From Oscillospiraceae bacterium (GTDB lineage: Bacteria > Bacillota > Clostridia > Oscillospirales > Oscillospiraceae): a stretch of 6,181 bases of DNA. Shown one piece after another: positions 1-5,520 of this stretch; position 1 is the first letter of the stretch; every line of letters begins with the position of its first letter. The stretch lies in the NCBI GenBank assembly GCA_016290695.1, contig JAEEUX010000152.1:1-6181 (forward strand), written 5' to 3'. The notes under the pieces were generated by a model. It was not told the DNA's origin. It made no database searches and was given only the letters and a program-made list of their open reading frames with translations. Made by a program: the position numbers and the translations under genes.

Positions 1-73
1 GGTTTTCGGGCAGTTTCGTAAGTTCACAGGGATCCGAGGGGCATCCTCGATACATCCGGGGGCCTACGGCAGG

Positions 74-102
74 TTGACTTGACAGGAGCATGGTTCTCTA
101 AC
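74..102 (+). promoter_or_regulatory. Candidate sigma-A promoter for the RCC1/SLH gene
   Basis: TTGACT (74-79) matches the -35 consensus at five of six bases. It is followed after exactly 17 bases by TCTAAC (97-102), which matches TATAAT at four of six. Transcription would start near 109, giving a leader of about 40 bases before the ATG at 149. An overlapping perfect TTGACA sits at 79-84 but has no good -10 at a usual distance. The -10 is weak, so this is only a candidate. Confidence 0.3.
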
Positions 103-132
103 AACAGCCATCTTGGCAAATCGTATATATTC

Positions 133-139
133 GGGAGGA
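133..139 (+). promoter_or_regulatory. Ribosome binding site that decides the start of the RCC1/SLH gene
   Basis: GGGAGGA is a near-perfect Shine-Dalgarno sequence. It lies 9 bases before the ATG at 149. The in-frame ATG at 140 directly abuts it and is too close to use, and the in-frame TTG at 113 lies upstream of it. This fixes the start at 149, which also places the signal peptide exactly at the N-terminus. Confidence 0.8.
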
Positions 140-148
140 ATGAAAGAA

Positions 149-1942
149 ATGAAAAAAACAATATCCCTGCTGCTTGCGCTTATTCTGTGCATGAGCCTGC
201 TGCCTGTCGCCGCAAGTGCTTACAGCACAGGCAAAGTCGGTGAGGCTAACGCCTTGTGCCTTGGAGGTTATCTTACCGGTAACGCAGCTTACATTGACAA
301 AAACAACACGCTATGGATGCGCGGTGACAACGCCTCCGGACAGCTTCTGCACGACGGAAAAGGTGATGCGGAGAACAGCTTGGGCTATTTTATCCAATCA
401 ACGTTCCTCCCGATTATGGAGGATGTTGCCTCCGTCTGTGTACATAATGCCACTGCCGTGATTAAAACGGACGGCAGTCTTTGGATGTGGGGATCAAATT
501 TTGGAAAGATTCCCGGACAATCGGAAGACCATGTGTTAAAGCCGGTAAAGGTCATGGATCAAGTTGCGGCAGTCAGTATTGGCGATGCCTTTGTTGCCGC
601 CATCAAAACCGACGGTAGCCTCTGGATGTGGGGAAACAGTATGCCCAGCGAACTCGGCATCAGCACAACCGGAGATCCATCCGTGCCCGTCAAGGTTATG
701 GAGCGGGTAAAGGCTGTCGTTTGCGGTCTTTCCCAGGTTGGTGTCGTTAAAACGGACGGCAGTTTTTGGGTATGGGAAACGGACACTGCTCCTGTCCATG
801 TCATGGACGGCGTCACTTCAATTTTCTACGATTACCGCACTTTTGCAGCAATCAAGGAGGACAACAGTCTCTGGATATGGGGCGACAGCATTTTCTCCTT
901 TCTCTCCATTCCGGAAAGCATCTGCAAAACTATAACGGACCAGAGTGTCCCTATCAAGGTGATGGATAAGGTTTCAGCATTCGCCATTGGATTCGTAGGC
1001 GCTCTTGCCATCCGGGAAGACCATTCTCTTTGGGCATGGGGATGTAACACAATGGGCGAACTGCTGGGCATGAATCGTCTCGGTGACGGTAATAGATGCC
1101 TTGACCCGGTTAAGATTGCGGACGATGTTGTACAAGTGGCCGCCGGATATGACCACGCCGCGTTTGTTAAAACGGACGGCAGTCTTTGGATGTGGGGCAT
1201 GAACGACAACAGCCAGCTTCCGTTCACAAGTGTAAATGATACATTCACCAACCAATATATTGAACGGCCTGTCCAGAGCGTTCCCAGGCAGGTCGAGGGT
1301 GCGACAGTGCGCACTGGTGAGGCCGAAATCAAATATCCCGAATTGACTACCGGATTCGGTAATTTTTCCAAGCAGAACACATATACCGACGGCATGTTCA
1401 CCGACGTTCCCGCGAACCAGTGGTATGCCGACACAGTGAAGGCCGCATATGAGCTCGGGCTTGCCAAAGGAAGCAGTGAGACGACCTTCAGCCCGGGCGG
1501 CAACGTGACGATTGCTGAGACGCTGGCATTTGCCTGCCGTGTCCACAGCATTTACTCCACTGGCAAAGCAGACTTCAAACAGGGCGGCGTATGGTATCAG
1601 GTATATGTAGACTATGCCATCGCAAACGACATCATCAAAGAGGGCGAATACACGAACTATACTGCAAAAGCAAATCGCGCCCAGTTTGCAAGCATTCTTG
1701 CCAAGGCGCTTCCCGCCGATGCTCTGGACGCCATAAACAATATTTCCATACTTCCCGACGTAAATAAATCCTCCGCTTACGGGGAAGCAGTGTTTACGCT
1801 CTATAATGCGGGAGTTTTGACTGGCAGCGACACCAAAGGAACATTCAATCCAGCGAGCAGTATTAGTCGTGGTGAGGTTGCAACCATCATCGCACGCATG
1901 GCGATTCCGAGTCTGCGCAAGACGATTACATTGGATAATTAA
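149..1942 (+). CDS. Secreted RCC1-repeat beta-propeller protein with three C-terminal SLH domains
   Basis: This is a predicted cell-surface protein of 597 residues. Residues 1-24 form a signal peptide: MKK, a hydrophobic core, then an AXA-type site (A22-S23-A24). Seven RCC1-like repeats follow, each with a core of the form IKTDGSLWMWG. The first Trp of each core is at about residues 56, 112, 159, 207, 242, 295 and 347, and most cores are preceded by a PVKVMDxV strand. Seven such units fit a closed seven-bladed beta-propeller, a fold generally used for binding proteins or ligands. Blade 4 is short (about 35 residues to the next Trp) and has WE in place of WG. After a linker, three SLH domains (about 416-475, 478-530 and 535-590) would anchor the protein to secondary cell-wall polymer. 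Their TRAE-like motifs read TIAE (454), NRAQ (509) and SRGE (573). The binding partner is unknown. The gene is visibly less GC-rich than the atp genes and appears to be monocistronic. Confidence 0.9.
   Translation: MKKTISLLLALILCMSLLPVAASAYSTGKVGEANALCLGGYLTGNAAYIDKNNTLWMRGDNASGQLLHDGKGDAENSLGYFIQSTFLPIMEDVASVCVHNATAVIKTDGSLWMWGSNFGKIPGQSEDHVLKPVKVMDQVAAVSIGDAFVAAIKTDGSLWMWGNSMPSELGISTTGDPSVPVKVMERVKAVVCGLSQVGVVKTDGSFWVWETDTAPVHVMDGVTSIFYDYRTFAAIKEDNSLWIWGDSIFSFLSIPESICKTITDQSVPIKVMDKVSAFAIGFVGALAIREDHSLWAWGCNTMGELLGMNRLGDGNRCLDPVKIADDVVQVAAGYDHAAFVKTDGSLWMWGMNDNSQLPFTSVNDTFTNQYIERPVQSVPRQVEGATVRTGEAEIKYPELTTGFGNFSKQNTYTDGMFTDVPANQWYADTVKAAYELGLAKGSSETTFSPGGNVTIAETLAFACRVHSIYSTGKADFKQGGVWYQVYVDYAIANDIIKEGEYTNYTAKANRAQFASILAKALPADALDAINNISILPDVNKSSAYGEAVFTLYNAGVLTGSDTKGTFNPASSISRGEVATIIARMAIPSLRKTITLDN
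462..492 (+). repeat. 31-bp exact direct repeat, copy 1 (blade 2 of the propeller)
   Basis: These 31 bases are identical to 1167-1197. They encode the conserved KTDGSLWMWG core of an RCC1-like repeat. The two copies are 705 bases apart, a multiple of three, so both are read in the same frame. A shorter identical stretch of 17 bases recurs at 747-763 in blade 4. Confidence 0.9.
1167..1197 (+). repeat. 31-bp exact direct repeat, copy 2 (blade 7 of the propeller)
   Basis: This is the second copy of the repeat at 462-492 and encodes the core of the last propeller blade. The cores in blades 3, 5 and 6 encode similar peptides with different codons. The exact match between blades 2 and 7 is therefore more than protein-level constraint would demand. 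Confidence 0.9.
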
Positions 1943-2057
1943 GCCATAACTCTGTTTATTTATATTATCTCAATCAAAAAAGTTCCAGTGGGAGCAGAAA
2001 CCGGTTATCGGGCATAGTCTTTTAGCGCGACATAATAACTCAAAAGGAGCTGATACC
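1943..2057 (+). other. Intergenic gap between the surface-protein gene and the flavodoxin-like gene
   Basis: The first half is AT-rich, and I see no hairpin with a T-run that would clearly end transcription of the upstream gene. CATAAT at 2031-2036 resembles a -10 box. However, it lies only about 9 bases before the ribosome binding site and has no good -35 partner. The palindrome AACCGGTT occurs at 1999-2006. Whether the downstream gene has its own promoter or is read through cannot be decided here. Confidence 0.5.
2045..2049 (+). promoter_or_regulatory. Ribosome binding site of the flavodoxin-like gene
   Basis: AGGAG lies 8 bases before the ATG at 2058. It is strong and well spaced and supports that start codon. 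Confidence 0.8.
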
Positions 2058-2624
2058 ATGTCTCCGGGTGAAAAACGCAAAACGCTTATCCTCAACGGTT
2101 CGCCGCGCGCTGCGGGCGACACAATGAGCCTCGTAAACCTCCTTACTGCGGGGCTTGAGGGCGAATACAGACTTGTAAACGCTTACAGCGCCGATATTTC
2201 ACCCTGCGTAGACTGCCGCTATTGCCGCAGAGAGCCGGGCTGCGCCATCAGGGACGAAATGCAGGAGGTCTATGAATATATCGAGAGCTGCGATAACGTC
2301 GTCATTGCTTCGCCCGTCTATTTTTCCGAGCTTACCGGGAAGCTGCTGGGCCTTGCCAGCCGCTTCCAGACCTATTACTGCGCGAAGCGTTTTCGCCACG
2401 AGGAAGTGAAAATCAAGGAGAAGCGGGGCGCGGTGATCCTCGTCGGCGGCGGAGACGGCAAAATCGACAGGGCTTACGAAACGGCCCGCACTATCCTGCG
2501 CCATGTAAACTGCCGCGACATTCACGAGCTTGTGTATTCCCACAGCACGAACAAAATCCCCGCCATTGATGACAGGCGCGCGGTAAGCGGCGTGAAGGAT
2601 ATAATAAAATTCCTCAATGAATAA
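2058..2624 (+). CDS. Flavodoxin-fold NAD(P)H-dependent FMN oxidoreductase, iron-sulfur flavoprotein-like
   Basis: This is a cytoplasmic protein of 188 residues. It starts with a beta strand (TLILNGSPR, residues 9-17) leading into the FMN-phosphate loop GSPRAAGDT (14-22), typical of NADPH-dependent FMN reductases. ASPVYFSELTG (84-94) is the second FMN-contacting segment of the family, and GGGDG (130-134) lies after the next core strand. Between the first two FMN segments is PCVDCRYCRREPGC, with cysteines at 50, 53, 56 and 62 (CX2CX2CX5C). Iron-sulfur flavoproteins of anaerobes bind a 4Fe-4S cluster through CX2CX2CX4-7C in this position, so one may be bound here. Related flavodoxin-family proteins of unknown substrate carry similar cysteines, so cluster binding is inferred. 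The physiological electron donor and acceptor are unknown. The gene converges on the atp operon and shows no functional link to it. Confidence 0.85.
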   Translation: MSPGEKRKTLILNGSPRAAGDTMSLVNLLTAGLEGEYRLVNAYSADISPCVDCRYCRREPGCAIRDEMQEVYEYIESCDNVVIASPVYFSELTGKLLGLASRFQTYYCAKRFRHEEVKIKEKRGAVILVGGGDGKIDRAYETARTILRHVNCRDIHELVYSHSTNKIPAIDDRRAVSGVKDIIKFLNE

Positions 2625-2644
2625 CCGAAAAACCGAACAGACGC

Positions 2645-2679
2645 AAACAGAGCCGAAGGAATCCCCCTCGGCTCTGTTT
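2645..2679. terminator. Probable bidirectional rho-independent terminator between convergent genes
   Basis: AAACAGAGCCGA (2645-2656) pairs perfectly over 12 bp with TCGGCTCTGTTT (2668-2679), with an 11-base loop. On the + strand the stem ends in TTT and runs on into CTTT, ending the flavodoxin-like gene 20 bases after its stop. Read from the - strand the stem also ends in TTT, after which the T-tract is interrupted, with a TTTTT some 14 bases later. It is therefore stronger for the + strand but placed to end the atp operon too. Confidence 0.8.
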
Positions 2680-2683
2680 CTTT

Positions 2684-2736
2684 GGCAATACGGCGCAAGC
2701 TATGTGCCGGAATTATGCGGTATTGCCCTTTATTTT
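2684..2736 (+). terminator. Second hairpin with T-rich tail, possible back-up terminator
   Basis: GGCAATAC (2684-2691) pairs with GTATTGCC (2720-2727). Inside, GGCGCA (2692-2697) can pair with TGTGCC (2703-2708), with one G-U wobble. On the + strand the hairpin is followed by CTTTATTTT (2728-2736), which overlaps the end of atpC. It could catch readthrough from the + strand. On the - strand no T-run follows, so there it may instead protect the 3' end of the atp mRNA. The role is inferred from shape only. Confidence 0.4.
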
Positions 2737-3143
2737 CCGTAATTATACCGGCTCGCGCGCAAACGGCTCGCCGCTCGGGCAAGATCTGCCTGGACTATTC
2801 TGTGCTCGGTAAGGCTCTGCTTTTGAAGAAGGGCCTCCTTTGCCTCCTCAAGCGCGCGCTGGGCGCGTTTTTCGTCTATCTCCTCCGGGTGCTCGGCGGA
2901 GTCTACGAGGATGAGCACCTCGCCGTCGGCTATGCGTATCATGCCGCCGCCCGCTGCGGCGACTTCCTCCTCCGCGCCGAGTTTTTTGAAGCGGATAACG
3001 CCCGGAACGAGCGCCGCGACCATCTTCTGGTGCCCTGCGAGGATGCCGAACTCGCCGTCCGAGAGCTGGACGGTAAGGCTCTCGCACTCACCCTCAAAAA
3101 ACGGGCGCTCGGCTGAAAGAATCCTAAGCTTGAAGCTGCTCAT
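2730..3143 (-). CDS. atpC: F-type ATP synthase F1 subunit epsilon
   Basis: This is the epsilon subunit, 137 residues, normal for the family. It sits on the central stalk with gamma, couples rotation to catalysis and can inhibit ATP hydrolysis. Residues 1 to about 85 form the beta-sandwich domain, with the family hallmark around DGEFGILAGHQKM (29-41, usually GEIGILPGHAPL) and the strand GEVLILVD (74-81). Residues about 88-137 form the C-terminal two-helix hairpin. Its start reads IDEKRA (89-94), matching the I(L)DxxRA ATP-binding motif known from Bacillus epsilon subunits. The ATG overlaps the atpD stop codon as ATGA, and GTGAGG lies 4 bases upstream, so translation is probably coupled to atpD. 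This is the last gene of the operon. Confidence 0.97.
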   Translation of the reverse strand: MSSFKLRILSAERPFFEGECESLTVQLSDGEFGILAGHQKMVAALVPGVIRFKKLGAEEEVAAAGGGMIRIADGEVLILVDSAEHPEEIDEKRAQRALEEAKEALLQKQSLTEHRIVQADLARAASRLRASRYNYGK

Positions 3144-4552
3144 CGCGCCTCACCCGGTTCCCTTCTCAGCGCCTCCGCCTTGCGGATAACGTCGTCAATC
3201 GTGCCGGCGTTGAAGAACGCGCTTTCGGGCAGCTCGTCGAGTTCGCCGCTTATTATCGCCTTGAAGCCGCGAATAGTCTCCTTCAGGGGGACGTAAACGC
3301 CCTTTACTCCCGTGAATTTCTCCGCGACGCTGAAGGGCTGAGAAAGGAAACGCTGAACCTTTCTCGCGCGGTAAACTGTCGCCTTATCCTCCTCGCTCAG
3401 CTCTTCCATGCCGAGTATGGCGATTATATCCTGCAGCTCGCTGTACTTTTGAAGCATTTCCTGAACGGCGCGCGCCGTCTCGTAATGCTCTTCGCCCACT
3501 ACGTCCTTTTCAAGTATGCGCGAGGTGGACTCCAGCGGGTCGACAGCGGGGTAAATGCCCTGTTCGGCAATCTTTCGGCTGAGAACCGTCGTCGCGTCAA
3601 GGTGGGAGAAGGTCGTCGCCGGGGCGGGGTCGGTAAGGTCGTCCGCCGGGACGTAAACCGCCTGAACGGAGGTGACGGAGCCGTTTTTAGTAGAGCTTAT
3701 GCGTTCCTGCAGCTCGCCCATTTCGTTGGCAAGCGTCGGCTGATAGCCGACTGCGGAGGGCATCCTTCCGAGCAGCGCGGAAACCTCGCTTCCTGCCTGG
3801 ACAAAGCGGAAGATATTATCAATAAAAAGCAGGACGTCGCGGTGCTCCACGTCGCGGAAGTATTCCGCCATTGTGAGGCCCGTGAGTCCGACGCGCATTC
3901 TCACGCCGGGGGCTTCGTTCATCTGCCCGAAGACGAGCGCCGTCTTTTCAAGGACGCCGCTTTCGCCCATTTCCGTCCAGAGGTCGTTGCCCTCGCGGCT
4001 GCGCTCGCCGACGCCGGTGAATATCGAATAGCCGCCGTGCTCCGTGGCTATATTATGGATGAGCTCCTGAATGAGAACCGTTTTGCCGACGCCCGCGCCG
4101 CCGAAAAGTCCGATTTTGCCGCCCTTGGCGTAGGGCTCCATGAGGTCAATGACCTTTATGCCCGTTTCGAGGATCTCCACCGCGGGGCTCTGCTCGTCAA
4201 AGCTCGGTGCAGGACGGTGGATGCAGCGCTTTTCCGCTGTTTCAGATATCGGCCCGAGCTTATCGACCGGCTCGCCCAGCACGTTAAAGAGTCTGCCGAG
4301 CGTTTCCTTGCCGACGGGGACGGTTATGCCCTCGCCCGTAGCGATTACCTCCATGCCGCGGCGCAGGCCCTCGCTTCCGGCGAGCATGATGCAGCGGACG
4401 GTGTTATCGCCCAAATGCTGCGCCGTTTCCATAACGCGGCGCTCATCGCCAACATAGACCTCAAGCGCTTCCTTTATCTTAGGCAGCTTTCCGGCGGGGA
4501 ACTCAACGTCCACCACCGAGCCGGAAATCTGAACCGTTTTTCCTTTGTTCAT
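3140..4552 (-). CDS. atpD: F-type ATP synthase F1 subunit beta (catalytic)
   Basis: This is the catalytic subunit, 470 residues; three copies alternate with three alpha subunits in F1 and make or hydrolyse ATP. An N-terminal beta-barrel (about 1-78) precedes the nucleotide-binding domain. Visible motifs are the P-loop GGAGVGKT (151-158), GERSREGND (182-190) with catalytic Glu183, the Walker B strand LLFIDN (241-246) and the alpha/beta signature PAVDPLESTS (335-344). The C-terminal coupling motif reads EELSEED (383-389), where most bacteria have DELSEED. I chose the ATG at 4552 because MNKGKTVQI matches family N-termini and AGAAG lies 10 bases upstream. An in-frame GTG at 4561 overlaps the atpG stop as GTGA and would add three residues, but its ribosome binding site would be too close. 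The gap to atpG is 5 bases, and the end overlaps atpC by 4. Confidence 0.98.
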   Translation of the reverse strand: MNKGKTVQISGSVVDVEFPAGKLPKIKEALEVYVGDERRVMETAQHLGDNTVRCIMLAGSEGLRRGMEVIATGEGITVPVGKETLGRLFNVLGEPVDKLGPISETAEKRCIHRPAPSFDEQSPAVEILETGIKVIDLMEPYAKGGKIGLFGGAGVGKTVLIQELIHNIATEHGGYSIFTGVGERSREGNDLWTEMGESGVLEKTALVFGQMNEAPGVRMRVGLTGLTMAEYFRDVEHRDVLLFIDNIFRFVQAGSEVSALLGRMPSAVGYQPTLANEMGELQERISSTKNGSVTSVQAVYVPADDLTDPAPATTFSHLDATTVLSRKIAEQGIYPAVDPLESTSRILEKDVVGEEHYETARAVQEMLQKYSELQDIIAILGMEELSEEDKATVYRARKVQRFLSQPFSVAEKFTGVKGVYVPLKETIRGFKAIISGELDELPESAFFNAGTIDDVIRKAEALRREPGEAR

Positions 4553-4557
4553 AACTG

Positions 4558-5493
4558 TCACGCTTCTTTCTGCCGCGCGATCTCGGCGCGTTTCTGCCCC
4601 TTTGCTCCGGCTGCCACTTCGGTGATTTCCTGAGTGATGGCAGCCTGGCGCACGCGGTTATATTCCATCGAAAGCTCGTGGAGCATTTCCTCCGCGTTGC
4701 GGCCCGCCGAGTCCATCGCGAGCATTCTCGCGTTCTGCTCGGAGCAAAAGCTGTCGACGAGCGCGCTGAAAATAAAGCCCGTCAGGTAGCTCGGCACAAG
4801 GTTATCGAGAATCTGTTTGACTGAGGGAACGAAGTCCTCCTCCGTGTAATTTGTGTTCTTCACCGAGGTCTGCTGGAAATCATCCTTATCAAGCGGAAGG
4901 AGCTTCTGCTCGCGAACTTCCGTAGTGACGCCGTTTTGCATATCCGTATAAATCATGTGGACTTCGTCGATGTCGCCCCGGTTATAGAGGCTGGTAATAA
5001 CGTTCGTTATCTCTCTCGCCCTGTTTATGCTCGGGTTCTGGGCCGTATAGAGGAAACTTTTCGCGACGGGTATCTTCTTCTGGCGGAAAAACTGCCTGCC
5101 GTATTCGCCCACGACGAAGAGCATCGCCTTCTCCGCCTGCGGCATATAGTCCTGCGCCTCCATATAATCCATGGCAAGCTTGAGGACGTTATGGTTATAC
5201 GCTCCGGCAAGGCCCTTGTCGGAGGTTATGACGAGGCAGGCGCTGCGCTTAACGCGGCGTCTGTTGGGGATGGGGCGTTCCTCCGACCAGAAGTATTTGC
5301 TTCTCACGCCGGGAACGTCGAAAAAGATATCGCCTATTTCTTCCTTGAGCGTCAGGAAATATGGGCGCGTTTTATCCAGCTCAAGCTTTGCGCGCCTGAG
5401 CTTCGTGGTGGAGATAAGGTACATGGCGTTGGTTATCTTGCGGATGTCCTGTATGCTCTTTATTCGGTTTTTAATTTCACCGGCGTTAGCCAT
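4558..5493 (-). CDS. atpG: F-type ATP synthase F1 subunit gamma
   Basis: This is the rotor shaft of F1, 311 residues, somewhat longer than the usual 285-295. The N-terminal coiled-coil helix begins MANAGEIKNRIKSIQDIRKI and contains the conserved TNAM with Met24. The globular domain has SDKGLAGAYN (91-100), the counterpart of SDRGLCGGYN. The C-terminal helix carries the family signature through AMDSAGRNAEEM (259-270) and RQAAITQEITEV (282-293). Two oddities are YLISTTKLRRAK in place of the common MVAASKMRKAQ after Met24, and a charged tail of about 12 residues beyond the usual end. The ATG at 5493 is preceded by AGAGG with a 6-base gap and gives the family N-terminus. An upstream in-frame TTG at 5508 lacks such support. 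The start lies 27 bases after the atpA stop. Confidence 0.97.
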   Translation of the reverse strand: MANAGEIKNRIKSIQDIRKITNAMYLISTTKLRRAKLELDKTRPYFLTLKEEIGDIFFDVPGVRSKYFWSEERPIPNRRRVKRSACLVITSDKGLAGAYNHNVLKLAMDYMEAQDYMPQAEKAMLFVVGEYGRQFFRQKKIPVAKSFLYTAQNPSINRAREITNVITSLYNRGDIDEVHMIYTDMQNGVTTEVREQKLLPLDKDDFQQTSVKNTNYTEEDFVPSVKQILDNLVPSYLTGFIFSALVDSFCSEQNARMLAMDSAGRNAEEMLHELSMEYNRVRQAAITQEITEVAAGAKGQKRAEIARQKEA

Positions 5494-5499
5494 ATCATA

Positions 5500-5504
5500 C
5501 CTCT
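5500..5504 (-). promoter_or_regulatory. Ribosome binding site that decides the atpG start
   Basis: On the - strand AGAGG is followed after 6 bases by the ATG at 5493. The in-frame TTG at 5508 lies upstream of this site and cannot use it, so the shorter reading of atpG is preferred. Confidence 0.7.
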
Positions 5505-5520
5505 GCAAGCATCGGAAGCG

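Noticed and set aside
1..91. Possible divergent gene on the - strand starting at ATG 91 and running off the window
   Set aside because: Only 30 codons are visible, there is no clear ribosome binding site and the peptide matches nothing I recognise; an open frame this short is expected by chance.
126..131. TATATT as a -10 box for the surface-protein gene
   Set aside because: It has no -35 partner at the right distance and transcription would start inside or after the ribosome binding site.
113..148. Upstream TTG start for the surface protein, adding 12 residues
   Set aside because: The GGGAGGA ribosome binding site lies inside this extension, and the added residues would put a non-signal segment before the signal peptide.
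182..199. Cys14 in the signal peptide as a lipoprotein lipobox
   Set aside because: The residue before Cys is Leu rather than Gly, Ala or Ser, and a good AXA site for ordinary signal peptidase follows.
284..1210. CRISPR-like or tandem repeat array because of recurring DNA words
   Set aside because: The repeats are in frame, encode the RCC1 core peptide and have unequal coding spacers, so they are protein repeats and not a CRISPR array.
832..1551. Open frames of 239 and 190 codons on the - strand opposite the RCC1/SLH gene
   Set aside because: They mirror the repeat cores of the + strand gene, contain no recognisable domain and lack a convincing start; they are shadows of the real gene.
3449..4633. 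Long open frame of 394 codons on the + strand opposite atpD
   Set aside because: It lies antisense to an unmistakable atpD, its product resembles no family I know, and long antisense frames arise easily opposite GC-rich genes with biased codons.
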